Positions 1 through 7,956 are shown, counted from the stretch's first letter. The stretch: DNA of 14,615 bases from an uncultured Oscillospiraceae bacterium (GCA_934527255.1 CAKTAM010000042.1:1-14615); one strand, 5' to 3'. Notes: generated by a model from the letters alone, not told the origin. A program made the numbers and translations.

Positions 1-1
1 C

Positions 2-2212
2 TTCGGCAGTGTGGACGGCGACCCCCCGGCGGCCTACCGTTACACCGAGGCCCGTCTTTCCAAAATTTCCGACGAGATGCTGCGCGACATCGACAAGGAT
101 ACTGTCGATTGGGACCCCAACTTTGACGAAAGCCGCAAGGAGCCCCGCGTGCTTCCCTCGCGCTTTCCCAACCTGCTGGTCAACGGCTCCAGCGGTATTG
201 CCGTCGGCATGGCGACCAACATTCCGCCGCACAACCTGCGCGAGGTCATCGGCGCGTGCATCTGCGTGCTGGATAACCCCGATGCGACCCTTGCCGACCT
301 GATGCAGCACATTCAGGGGCCGGATTTTCCCACCCGCGCCATCATCCTTGGCCGCAGCGGCATCCGCGCCGCCTACGCCACCGGCCGCGGCCGTCTGGTG
401 CTGCGCGCCCGGCACGAGCTGGAGGAGTTCGGCCACGACCGTACCCGCATCATCATCACCGAGCTTCCCTATCAGGTCAACAAGCGTCAGCTCATCCGCG
501 ACATTGCCGATCAGGTCAAGGAAAAACGCCTGGACGGCATCAGCGACCTGCGCGACGAGACCGACCGCAACGGTATGCGCGTTGTCATCGAGCTGAAAAA
601 AGACGCCAACCCCCAGGTGGTGCTCAACCGCCTGTTCAGCCAGACCCAGCTGCAAACGACGTTTGCCATCAATATGCTGGCGCTGGTGGATAACCAGAAG
701 CAGCCCAAAATTCTTTCTCTGCGGCATGTGCTGGATGAATACCTCGCTTTTCAGGAGGAGATCATCGTCCGCCGCACCCGCTTTGACCTGAAAAAGGCAC
801 AGGAGCGCGCTCATCTGCTGGAGGGCCTGCTGATCGCGCAGGATAACATTGATGAAGTGATCCGCATCATCCGCACCAGCTATGACAATGCCCGCGAAAA
901 CCTGATGAACCGCTTTGGGCTGGACGAGCTGCAGGCACAGGCCATTCTGGATATGCAGCTGAAGCGTCTGCAGGGTCTTGACCGCGAAAAGCTGGAGGCG
1001 GAATATCACGAGCTGGAAGAAAAAATTGCCTATTATCAGCGCGTGCTGTCGGATGACGGCCTGGTGCGGCAGATTTTGAAGGACGAGCTGCAGGCCATTG
1101 CCGACCGCTTCGGCGATGACCGCAAGACGGAAATTCAGGATGTCAGCGACGAGATCGACATTGAAGACCTCATCCCGCAGGAGGACTGCGTATATACCCT
1201 GACGCACTTCGGCTATATCAAGCGGCTGCCGCTGGATACCTACGCCGCCCAGAAGCGCGGCGGCAAGGGCATTACCGGCCTCACCCGGCGCGATGAAGAT
1301 TTTGTCGAGGAGCTGTTTGTCAGCTCGACGCATGACCTGCTGCTGTTTGTGACCGATACCGGCCGCGTTTTCCAGATGAAGGGCTACCAGATCCCGGAGG
1401 GCAGCCGTACCGGCCGCGGCAGCAACATTGTAAACCTGCTGCAGCTGCAGGAGGGCGAAAAAATCACCACCATGCTGCGGGTAGATGCCAGCCGTCAGGA
1501 CGGTTACCTTGTGATGGTGACCAAAAACGGCCTCATCAAGCGCACCGAGCTTTCGCAGTTTGCCCGCATCCGTAAAAACGGGCTGATCGCCATCTCCCTG
1601 CGCGAGGGCGACGCGCTGGCCTGGACGGGCGTCACCACCGGCAGCGACGAGCTGATCGTCGCCACTGCCTGCGGCAATGCCATCCGCTTTGACGAAGAGG
1701 ATTGCCGCGGCCTTGGCCGTACCGCCAGCGGCGTGCGCGCCATCCGGCTGGAGGCGAATGACGCCGTGGTGGGCGCGGCGGTCGTGCGTGAAAACGCCGC
1801 CCTGCTGACCGTTACCGAGCACGGCAAGGGCCGCCGTACCCCGGTGGAAAGCTACCGCAAGCAGAACCGCGGCGGCAAGGGCATCCGCAACTATTCCAAC
1901 GCCGACCGCGTGGCGGGCGTGCGCATGGTGGAAAATGACGAGGATATCATTCTGATCTCGCTGGAGGGCATTGTCATCCGTATGCATCTGGATGACATCA
2001 ACCTGCAAAGCCGCTATGGCAGCGGTGTGCGGGTCATGCGCCTGGGCGAGGGCGACCGCATTGTTACGGTGGCCTGCGCCGAGCGTGACGACAGCGCCGA
2101 AACCGCCAAGCCGGAGGCAGATCCTGCCGACACTGCCGAGGAAGCCGCTGCCGCCGCACAGGAGGCCGCCGAGCTGGTTGAAGAAGAACAGCCGACGGAC
2201 GGCGAAGAATGA
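2..2212 (+). CDS. gyrA: DNA gyrase subunit A (5' end outside window)
   Basis: GyrA is the breakage-reunion subunit of the A2B2 gyrase, which introduces negative supercoils using ATP hydrolysed by GyrB. The frame is open from base 2, and about 107 N-terminal residues, including the quinolone-resistance region, lie outside the window. Visible in order: the FGSVDGD segment and the catalytic tyrosine in AAYRYTEAR (codon 41-43), which forms the covalent DNA link; the tower domain; the long coiled-coil stalk (about 770-1060, from RFDLKKAQERAHLLEG); and a C-terminal beta-pinwheel from about 1186. The pinwheel carries the GyrA box QKRGGKG (1250-1270), which distinguishes gyrase from topoisomerase IV ParC, and a second box-like QNRGGKG (1862-1882). 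The protein ends in an Ala/Glu-rich acidic tail of about 40 residues. The stop overlaps the next start (ATGA), suggesting co-translation. gyrB would be expected upstream but is not in view. Confidence 0.97.
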   Translation, partial: FGSVDGDPPAAYRYTEARLSKISDEMLRDIDKDTVDWDPNFDESRKEPRVLPSRFPNLLVNGSSGIAVGMATNIPPHNLREVIGACICVLDNPDATLADLMQHIQGPDFPTRAIILGRSGIRAAYATGRGRLVLRARHELEEFGHDRTRIIITELPYQVNKRQLIRDIADQVKEKRLDGISDLRDETDRNGMRVVIELKKDANPQVVLNRLFSQTQLQTTFAINMLALVDNQKQPKILSLRHVLDEYLAFQEEIIVRRTRFDLKKAQERAHLLEGLLIAQDNIDEVIRIIRTSYDNARENLMNRFGLDELQAQAILDMQLKRLQGLDREKLEAEYHELEEKIAYYQRVLSDDGLVRQILKDELQAIADRFGDDRKTEIQDVSDEIDIEDLIPQEDCVYTLTHFGYIKRLPLDTYAAQKRGGKGITGLTRRDEDFVEELFVSSTHDLLLFVTDTGRVFQMKGYQIPEGSRTGRGSNIVNLLQLQEGEKITTMLRVDASRQDGYLVMVTKNGLIKRTELSQFARIRKNGLIAISLREGDALAWTGVTTGSDELIVATACGNAIRFDEEDCRGLGRTASGVRAIRLEANDAVVGAAVVRENAALLTVTEHGKGRRTPVESYRKQNRGGKGIRNYSNADRVAGVRMVENDEDIILISLEGIVIRMHLDDINLQSRYGSGVRVMRLGEGDRIVTVACAERDDSAETAKPEADPADTAEEAAAAAQEAAELVEEEQPTDGEE

Positions 2213-3606
2213 GTGAAGCAAACGAAAAGTGCCAAAAGGGCACATCTGTAAAAAAGCGCGTGTGGCCATGGCTGGCAGGGCTGTTGGTGCTGCTGGCCTG
2301 CGTGCTGGTCTGGCTGTTCTTTCTGCGGCCCGCCCGCATAACAGGCATTGCCCTGCCGCAGCAGCTGACGCTGGAAAAGGGCGCGGCCGAAACGCTGCAG
2401 CCGCAGTATACTGCGGCGTATCCCGGCTGGCGGCCATCCGCCCGCACGGTCAGCGCCGCGCAGCTGCAAAAAGCGGCCGACCGGCTGGCTCTTGCGTGGA
2501 CGGCGGAAAATACCGCCGTGTTGCAGGTGGATGACAGCGGCCGCCTTTCGGCGGTGGGCGGCGGCGAGACCGTCGTCACCGTCCGCAGTGCCGACGGCAG
2601 GCTTTCGGCCAGCTGCCGGGTGACGGTGACCGTACCGCCGACGGCCGTTGTGCTGCCGCAGACGCTTACATTACAGCTGGGCGGGCAGGAAAGCCAAAGC
2701 CTGCATGCGGCGCTGCAGCCTGCCGCTGCCGCGGCCCGTCTGTGCTATGAAAGCAGCGATGATACCGTGGCCACGGTCACGGCAGACGGCACGGTGACGG
2801 CTGTCGGTGTGGGCCGGTGTACCGTTACGGCCACGGCCGAAGGCTACCCTGCCGTTGCGGCAAAAACAACGGTCGAGGTGACGCAGACTGTCACACAGCT
2901 GGCGATACAGCCTGAAGAGGGCGTGCTTACCGTAGGCGAAAGCTTGCAGGCAACGGTTGCCTTTCTGCCGCCGGAGGCCGCGCTGCCCCCGGTCGGGGAG
3001 GTATCGGTAACGGTCGAAAACGAAAGCGTTGCCTCGGCGCAGCTGGATGACGGCTTTGTATTGACCGTCCGCGGCCTTGCCGCAGGCGAAACCGATATTA
3101 CGGTACGTTACCGGCAATGGACAGCCGCGCTGCACCTGACCGTGCAGGCAAAGAAAGCTTCTGCGGCGCAGCCCGGCACGCAGACGCCGACGCAGCCCGG
3201 TGCATCCGGCCCGGCCGACAGTGGTTCTGCTGGCGGCGGCACATCGGGCAGCGACGGCGGCAGCACCGTTTCCCCTGCCGTGCCGTCCCAGCCCTCGCAG
3301 CCGCAGAGGCCGGTTCCCTGCCCGGTGGATGGCTGCCAGCTGCGCGCTGACGGCAGCTGCCCCATGGAAAGTGTTCACTGGATGTATACCACCCCCACCA
3401 ACGGCTATGCGTTTTCCGCCGCCTGCATGGATGCCTGGCGCGCCGCGGCGGCCAACCCCGAGGTAAAGGATATTTACGGCAACCCGGGCAACGTGGCCAT
3501 TCCCGGCGGCGGCATTGGCGATACCCCGCGCTGCGACAATTGCGGCGGCGAGGTGGTGATCGTCGGGCCGGGGCCAACGCTTGGCTGCAGCAACGGCTGC
3601 TGGTAA
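2209..3606 (+). CDS. Membrane-anchored Ig-like (BIG2-type) repeat protein with Cys-rich C-terminus
   Basis: This 465-residue protein has unknown function. Residues 1-17 are polar and basic (KKR), followed by one hydrophobic segment (about 18-39), giving a signal anchor with the C-terminus predicted outside the cell. Three bacterial Ig-like repeats follow (about 43-141, 144-225, 227-313); each has the BIG2 pattern of an opening LxLxxG strand, a central S.D.TVATV-like strand and a closing G.(C/T)TVT(A/V) strand. Residues about 315-370 are a Pro/Ser/Gly/Thr-rich linker. The last 95 residues hold eight cysteines (371, 376, 384, 406, 442, 445, 460, 464), including CDNC and a terminal CSNGCW, which resembles a zinc-ribbon or disulphide-rich module. 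The ATG overlaps the gyrA stop (ATGA) and has no strong ribosome site of its own, so translation is probably coupled to gyrA. BIG2 domains usually occur in surface adhesins or wall-associated proteins. A surface or envelope role is inference. Confidence 0.85.
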   Translation: MSEANEKCQKGTSVKKRVWPWLAGLLVLLACVLVWLFFLRPARITGIALPQQLTLEKGAAETLQPQYTAAYPGWRPSARTVSAAQLQKAADRLALAWTAENTAVLQVDDSGRLSAVGGGETVVTVRSADGRLSASCRVTVTVPPTAVVLPQTLTLQLGGQESQSLHAALQPAAAAARLCYESSDDTVATVTADGTVTAVGVGRCTVTATAEGYPAVAAKTTVEVTQTVTQLAIQPEEGVLTVGESLQATVAFLPPEAALPPVGEVSVTVENESVASAQLDDGFVLTVRGLAAGETDITVRYRQWTAALHLTVQAKKASAAQPGTQTPTQPGASGPADSGSAGGGTSGSDGGSTVSPAVPSQPSQPQRPVPCPVDGCQLRADGSCPMESVHWMYTTPTNGYAFSAACMDAWRAAAANPEVKDIYGNPGNVAIPGGGIGDTPRCDNCGGEVVIVGPGPTLGCSNGCW

Positions 3607-3664
3607 AGGAAACGTCTCTTTTTCTTACCGGCAAAACGGCTGCTCCGGTTTATCCGCTTACAGA

Positions 3665-3727
3665 AAAAAGCCCCGCTCCGGCAGAACAGTGAAAACTGTT
3701 CCGGCCGGGCGGGGTGTTTTTTTGCTT
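3665..3727. terminator. Bidirectional rho-independent terminator between convergent genes
   Basis: CCCCGC (3671-3676) pairs with GCGGGG (3709-3714). Inside it, CCGG and AACAGT pair with ACTGTT and CCGG around a GAAA loop (3691-3694), leaving a small bulge. A run of T follows on the right (3717-3723) and a run of A precedes on the left (3664-3669), so it can stop transcription from both the Ig-like gene (+) and the MFS gene (-). Confidence 0.88.
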
Positions 3728-3732
3728 TGGCA

Positions 3733-3791
3733 AAAGCGCCATGCATGCGGCAAGGGGCGAAGAAAAAAGGACTTTTTTGCCGCGGCGCTTT
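3733..3791. repeat. Large inverted repeat (extended hairpin)
   Basis: AAAGCGCC (3733-3740) pairs with GGCGCTTT (3784-3791), and GCGGCAA (3747-3753) pairs with TTGCCGC (3777-3783). That makes 15 bp in two blocks, separated by a one-sided 6-nt bulge ATGCAT. The loop is A/T-rich. It lies between the MFS stop and the bidirectional terminator, so it is probably the first hairpin of the MFS 3' end. Confidence 0.6.
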
Positions 3792-3835
3792 GGTATGGCA
3801 TGGGCAGAAGCTGCCGGTTGGTACGTTGGAAGCGC

Positions 3836-5158
3836 TTACGCATCCTTCGGCTGAACGATGGGCGTGACCTTCCAGATGTAGAACGCCAGCGCCAGATAGC
3901 ACACGCATTTGATCCAGCACAGCACCTGCGAACCATACAGCGGCTGACCCAACAGTGCCAGGCCGCTGCAGCTTTTTTCCAGCACCGAAAGCAGCCAGGT
4001 ACCAAAGGCCGAACCCAGAAAGATAAAGATATAGATCATGAAATTATAAAAGGTAATGTAAATATCCGGGTCGTTCTTGGGCAGGTTGATGTAAAACACG
4101 TTGGCAAAGGTGATCTGCGCGCCGATCAGATTCAGACCGGATATGGTTGCTCCAAGCACATAGATCCAGACAGTGTTGGCAGTGGTCATGCTCATTACCA
4201 GCTCCAGCACACCGGTGACAACAACGTTTACAAAAATGATCTGTGACCAGCCGAACCGATTGATCATCTGCCGCCAACCGCTCAGCAGAAAAATGCCGCC
4301 AATGGCGCATACCACCGAGCTGGTATAAGTAAGCGCATACTTCATGCCAACGGTGTTGAGAATGTAGTACGACCAGGTGCCCGCGTTGAAGTTGCCGATG
4401 CAGTTCCACGCAACGGCAACAAGAATGGAAAGAAAAAACTTTTTATTACGGATAGGGCGGAAAAATACATCTTTCAGCGAATAATCGCTTTGCACGTTGG
4501 TGTAAGGATATTCTTTCGGCACCAGCAGCAGCGCCAGCCCGCTGAACAGCATCAGTACAAAGCTGACCAGCCGCATGACCACAATCACCTGTGCCTGATG
4601 AGGCGAACCGGCCAGCGAATCCGTCAGCAGCGAAGCGCCGATGGCGGCGGCCGTACCCGTGAGGTTGGTGACCAGATTGGTGACGGAAAAATAAAAGTTG
4701 CGATCCTGCCCATCCGGAATAAAGTGCAGGTGCCATGCCGTCAACCCGCTGCCGATCAGCGCGTTGGAAACATTGCCCAACAGCAGAAACACGCCAAACC
4801 AAAGAGTACGCTGCCCCGGGTCGGAAACCACCATCGGCATCAGCGTGGTGGCCAGTACAACGCATACGTAATAGAAAACGTGGTTAAAAATCAGAATGCT
4901 GCGGCGTTTTTTAAACCGCGCCATCAGCTTGGGGCCAAAAAGACCAAAGATCCACGCAAAATACGGGATGAAGGTGATGATGCCCACCCGTACAATGTCA
5001 ATACCGTTATTTGTCAGAAAACCGGTATAAAATGTGCCGGTAATAAAAATATTAGCAATGCCGGTAAAAAAGGTGTGCAGCAAAATCATGCTGCGGCCGA
5101 CAGAGGTCTCATCACGAAAATTGAACAGACGGAAAAACGAAGAATCTGCATGCTTCAT
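3836..5158 (-). CDS. Major facilitator superfamily transporter
   Basis: This 440-residue integral membrane protein has about twelve hydrophobic segments arranged in two halves around a polar central loop (near KEYPYTNVQSDYSLKDVFF). Length and pattern are those of a typical MFS secondary transporter. The loop after the second helix carries basic residues (LMARFKKRRS), as in MFS motif A. Nothing visible identifies the substrate, so only the superfamily is called. The start chosen is ATG at 5158. An in-frame GTG nine bases upstream (5167) is equally possible, and neither has a good ribosome binding site, which is unusual here. The gene stands alone, convergent with the Ig-like gene, and has its own strong promoter about 130 bp upstream. 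The 3' end reaches the shared terminator at 3665-3727. Confidence 0.9.
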   Translation of the reverse strand: MKHADSSFFRLFNFRDETSVGRSMILLHTFFTGIANIFITGTFYTGFLTNNGIDIVRVGIITFIPYFAWIFGLFGPKLMARFKKRRSILIFNHVFYYVCVVLATTLMPMVVSDPGQRTLWFGVFLLLGNVSNALIGSGLTAWHLHFIPDGQDRNFYFSVTNLVTNLTGTAAAIGASLLTDSLAGSPHQAQVIVVMRLVSFVLMLFSGLALLLVPKEYPYTNVQSDYSLKDVFFRPIRNKKFFLSILVAVAWNCIGNFNAGTWSYYILNTVGMKYALTYTSSVVCAIGGIFLLSGWRQMINRFGWSQIIFVNVVVTGVLELVMSMTTANTVWIYVLGATISGLNLIGAQITFANVFYINLPKNDPDIYITFYNFMIYIFIFLGSAFGTWLLSVLEKSCSGLALLGQPLYGSQVLCWIKCVCYLALAFYIWKVTPIVQPKDA

Positions 5159-5293
5159 GGCAGTCACCGGAACAAAAGTTCAAGCCTTGGGTAGATGTGT
5201 GGGCCGCACCGACTGCACGCTCCGCGGCAGACGGTACCTGAAAAGGGTGTTTTTTTGTTGCCTTTCAAAAGTCTGTCGGGAGAAACCATGTGC

Positions 5294-5322
5294 ATTATAA
5301 TATTGAGCATGGGGAAAGTCAA
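5294..5322 (-). promoter_or_regulatory. Sigma-A-type promoter for the MFS gene
   Basis: On the minus strand, TTGACT (5322-5317) is separated by exactly 17 bp from TATAAT (5299-5294). This is eleven of twelve consensus bases at optimal spacing. Predicted transcription start is near 5287, giving an untranslated leader of roughly 130 nt before the MFS start. Confidence 0.85.
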
Positions 5323-5698
5323 GCGCTTTTCCAAATTGTCATCAGAAACTTTTTTAGCCGACCTGACAGCTGCCGCCATGCCGCCCCATTGGGCAGAAAA
5401 AGCAGCCGCAAAACGGATGTGCCGGTGCGGCCGCATACTTTGGCTCACCCTTATCGGCCAAAAAAGCGGCAGTCTCTTTGGAAAAAGACCGCCGCAGGGA
5501 AAGAAGCAGGAAAGGGATCCGCGCAGCTGCAGAACCCTTGCTGCAAAGCACGCGCAAGGGGGGCGCGGGATAAGAAAACCGCAAAAGTGTAATAGTGCAA
5601 GCAAGATAATACAAATTGTAAACAAAAAAAGAGCGCCGAGGCATTAAAACGCCGTCCGGCAGAAAAGCAGCAGCACATGACCAAAGGCGGCTGCCGCA

Positions 5699-5749
5699 CA
5701 CCTAAAGACAAGGGCGGAAGCATCCTCACGCCGCCGCACAAGGGAGGTG
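5699..5749. repeat. Imperfect palindromic intergenic repeat
   Basis: Outer arms CACCT (5699-5703) and AGGTG (5745-5749), and inner arms CGG and CCG, bracket two direct copies of ACAAGGG (5708-5714 and 5738-5744). Its style resembles small dispersed palindromic elements common between genes of gut Clostridia. Only one copy is in this window, so identity as a dispersed repeat is inference. Confidence 0.35.
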
Positions 5750-6010
5750 GGGTCAGCGCCCACAGGGCGGCGGGCAGCACCGACAGCAGCCATGCCGCAG
5801 GCATAGGGGCAGCAAAAGCCGTCAGCCCGGCCAGCGCGGCCGTCAGCAGACAAATCGTGCGCTGCCAAAGGCTGGGGCGCAGCGTCTGCACAGGGTCGCG
5901 GCTGCCAACAGCAGGCACCATATTGGCAGCATGGGGCAAAGCCGCCTAAAATCGGCATCCGACAGCCCTGGCCGCAGTGCGATCCCGTTCGGCCACGTCG
6001 GACACACCGT
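5715..6010 (-). pseudogene. Possible remnant of a membrane-protein gene (frameshifted)
   Basis: Read on the minus strand, one frame gives GLSDADFRR followed by a hydrophobic stretch (PMLPIWCLLLAAATL, about 5970-5900) and then stops. Another frame picks up with LRPSLWQRT followed by two hydrophobic stretches (ICLLTAALAGLTAF and AAWLLSVLPAALWAL, about 5870-5760), using GC-rich codons like the real genes here. Joining them needs one frameshift. A further hydrophobic stretch (AVLLCLLVVLLGG, near 6155) lies upstream in a third frame. No family was recognised, and no start with a ribosome binding site is visible. It may instead be chance hydrophobicity in GC-rich noncoding DNA. Confidence 0.25.
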
Positions 6011-6236
6011 TTATGGCCTTTTGTGTGCCTGCGCTTTCCGTCGGCGGCAAATTGCCCGATGAAAAAGCCGACAGTGCGCACCGCACGGGGCAGGTATGCG
6101 GCCCCGGAGGCCAGGGCCGCCCGCCCAGCAAAACAACAAGCAGGCAAAGCAGCACCGCCCGCCGGAAAACGGTTGCATCAAAGAGTTTTCTTTCCTGCAG
6201 GGCGGCCGCCGATGGGGCCGTCCGTTATCAAAGCAA

Positions 6237-6275
6237 AGGCCCTGTTTTTCGCGGGCAAAACGGAAAACAGGGCCA
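6237..6275 (-). terminator. Rho-independent terminator of asnS
   Basis: A perfect 11-bp stem is formed by GGCCCTGTTTT (6238-6248) and AAAACAGGGCC (6264-6274) with a 15-nt loop. On the minus strand it lies about 45 bp after the asnS stop and is followed by a T-rich tail (TTTGCTTTG). Confidence 0.85.
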
Positions 6276-6319
6276 AAAACCGGACATTGCGCACCTGTGC
6301 ACAGCCAGAAAGGCTGCGC

Positions 6320-7705
6320 TTAGAAGCCGCCCGCCGTGCGCGGGTAAGGCAGAACGTCGCGGATGTTGCCGATGCCGGTCAAATACATGATAAGGCGCTC
6401 AAAGCCCAGGCCAAAGCCCGCGTGCTTGGCACTGCCAAAGCGGCGCAGATCCAGATACTGCCGGTAATCCTCCTCGCTCAGGCCCAGCTCGGCCATGCGC
6501 GCGCGCAGAACGTCCAGCCGCTCCTCACGCTGGCTGCCGCCGATCAGCTCGCCCACGCCGGGCACCAGCATATCGGCTGCGGCCACGGTGCGGCCGTCCT
6601 CGTTGACGCGCATATAAAAGCTTTTGATCTCCTTGGGATAATCGGTGACGAACACCGGCTTTTTGTAAATTTCCTCGGTCAGGAAGCGCTCGTGCTCGGT
6701 CTGCAGGTCGGTGCCCCAATCCACCTTATACTGGAAGCGGTCGTTGTGCTGCTTGAGAATTTCCACCGCATCGGTGTAGCTGACACGGCCGAAATCGGCG
6801 TCGCGCAGGGCCGTCAGCCGTTCGACCAGGCCCTTGTCCATAAAATTGTTGAAAAAGGCCAGCTCGTCGGGGCAATGCTCCAGCACATACGCAATGACGT
6901 ATTTCACCATCGCCTCGGCCAAATCCATGTCGTCGTTCAGGTCGGCAAAGGCAATTTCCGGCTCGATCATCCAGAACTCAGCCGCATGGCGCGGTGTGTT
7001 GCTGTTTTCGGCGCGGAACGTCGGCCCGAAGGTGTAAATTTTGCCAAAGGCCATGGCAAAGGTCTCGCCCTCCAGCTGGCCGGAAACCGTCAGGTTGGTG
7101 CTGCGCCCGAAAAAGTCGCGGCCAAAATCCACCGCGCCGTCCGGCGTGCGAGGCACGTTGTTCAGATCCAGCGTGGTGACGCGGAACATCTCGCCCGCGC
7201 CCTCGCAGTCGCTGCCGGTGATCAGCGGCGTGTTGGCATAGACAAAGCCGTTCTCCTGAAAGAAGCGGTGAATGGCATAAGCGGCCACGCTGCGCACGCG
7301 GAACACGGCCGAAAACGTGTTGGTGCGGGGGCGCAGGTGCGGCAGCGTGCGCAGAAACTCGACCGAATGGCGCTTTTTCTGCAGCGGATAGTCCGGCGGG
7401 CATTCGCCCTCCACCGCAATGGAGGTGGCGTTGATCTCAAAGGGCTGGCGCGCTTCGGGGGTCAGCACCACGACGCCCTCCACCACAAAAGCCGTGCCGA
7501 CGCCGCATTTGGCAATGGTTTTGTAATTTTCCAGCTTGGCGGCTTCAAAAACGATCTGCACATTCTTGAAGCACGAGCCGTCATTCAGCTCAATAAAGCC
7601 AATGTTTTTCGAGTCGCGCACCGTGCGCGCCCAACCGGCCACCGTCACCGTCGAACCTGCCGCCGGTGTGTGCCGGATCAGTTCTGCCAGTTCTGTCCGC
7701 TGCAT
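6320..7705 (-). CDS. asnS: Asparaginyl-tRNA synthetase
   Basis: The enzyme charges tRNA-Asn with asparagine using ATP, in the cytoplasm. It is 461 residues, the usual bacterial length. Residues 1-100 form the OB-fold anticodon-binding domain (AGWARTVRDSKNIGFIELNDG). The linker PDYPLQKKRHSVEFLR followed by HLRPRT (about 104-127) is characteristic of AsnRS rather than AspRS. The class II core shows motif 1 (about 136-160), motif 2 (FRAENSNTPRHAAEF, about 230-244) and motif 3 (GFGLGFERLIMYLTG, about 430-444). ATG 7705 was chosen because it has a ribosome site (GGGGAAGGGA) five bases upstream. The open frame continues to 8302, but that extension lacks synthetase similarity and contains the promoter. 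The gene appears monocistronic, with its own promoter and terminator. Having AsnRS means the organism need not rely on the transamidation route for Asn-tRNA. Confidence 0.97.
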   Translation of the reverse strand: MQRTELAELIRHTPAAGSTVTVAGWARTVRDSKNIGFIELNDGSCFKNVQIVFEAAKLENYKTIAKCGVGTAFVVEGVVVLTPEARQPFEINATSIAVEGECPPDYPLQKKRHSVEFLRTLPHLRPRTNTFSAVFRVRSVAAYAIHRFFQENGFVYANTPLITGSDCEGAGEMFRVTTLDLNNVPRTPDGAVDFGRDFFGRSTNLTVSGQLEGETFAMAFGKIYTFGPTFRAENSNTPRHAAEFWMIEPEIAFADLNDDMDLAEAMVKYVIAYVLEHCPDELAFFNNFMDKGLVERLTALRDADFGRVSYTDAVEILKQHNDRFQYKVDWGTDLQTEHERFLTEEIYKKPVFVTDYPKEIKSFYMRVNEDGRTVAAADMLVPGVGELIGGSQREERLDVLRARMAELGLSEEDYRQYLDLRRFGSAKHAGFGLGFERLIMYLTGIGNIRDVLPYPRTAGGF

Positions 7706-7839
7706 ACAAATCCCTTCCCCTCTGTTCTGTCCGTCCGGCCCCGGCGCAAAGCCGCTGCCGAACGGCCTTTTCCATTGCCGTACCACTGTGCGGACGCACC
7801 GCAGAACGCGCTGCGAAACGCCGACGAAGCGGCCCCGCC

Positions 7840-7864
7840 GCAGCAAAAGCCGTACTTCTGCCGC
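7840..7864 (-). promoter_or_regulatory. Leader hairpin near the 5' end of the asnS transcript
   Basis: In the RNA, GCGGCAGAAG pairs with CUUUUGCUGC through 10 bp (two G-U pairs) around a 5-nt loop. It begins about 20 nt after the predicted transcription start. It could stabilise the 5' end or regulate. It is not a recognised riboswitch, and there is no convincing T-box. Confidence 0.45.
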
Positions 7865-7888
7865 ACTGGATACGGTTATTTTTAACAG

Positions 7889-7917
7889 TATAGCATATCC
7901 GGTAAAAAAAGTAAAAA
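7889..7917 (-). promoter_or_regulatory. Promoter of asnS
   Basis: On the minus strand, TTTACT (7917-7912), a 17-bp spacer and TATACT (7894-7889), preceded by an extended -10 TG. Predicted start is near 7882, giving a 177-nt leader before the asnS ATG. Confidence 0.8.
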
Positions 7918-7937
7918 GAAAATCCGAAAAAGGCGGC

Positions 7938-7956
7938 AAAAAAGGCCCGTGCGGGC
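7938..7956 (-). terminator. Rho-independent terminator just upstream of the asnS promoter
   Basis: On the minus strand GCCC-GCAC-GGGC is followed by CTTTTTT (bases 7943-7938). It ends about 20 bp before the asnS -35 box and would stop readthrough from the yfcE side. Confidence 0.65.

Larger units (their letters stand above)
5323..6237. other. Long region without a confident gene
   Basis: About 900 bp lie between the MFS promoter and the asnS terminator. All frames were read on both strands. No frame has a good start, ribosome binding site and sustained family-like protein. The part from 5700 to 6155 contains short hydrophobic stretches in three different minus-strand frames (described separately). 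The part at 5580-5640 is AT-rich with poly-A, but no promoter pair at good spacing was found. No tRNA or known structured RNA was recognised. Confidence 0.6.

Noticed and set aside
5946..6155. 69-codon minus-strand frame starting with a hydrophobic stretch
   Set aside because: GTG start without a ribosome site and no continuation; treated only as part of the possible decayed gene.
7777..7786. T-box-like GTGGTACGGC in the asnS leader
   Set aside because: It is degenerate, lacks a downstream terminator/antiterminator and the leader is shorter than usual for a T-box.
6023..7885. 620-codon plus-strand open frame
   Set aside because: It is the antisense shadow of asnS; in GC-rich DNA the opposite strand often stays open.
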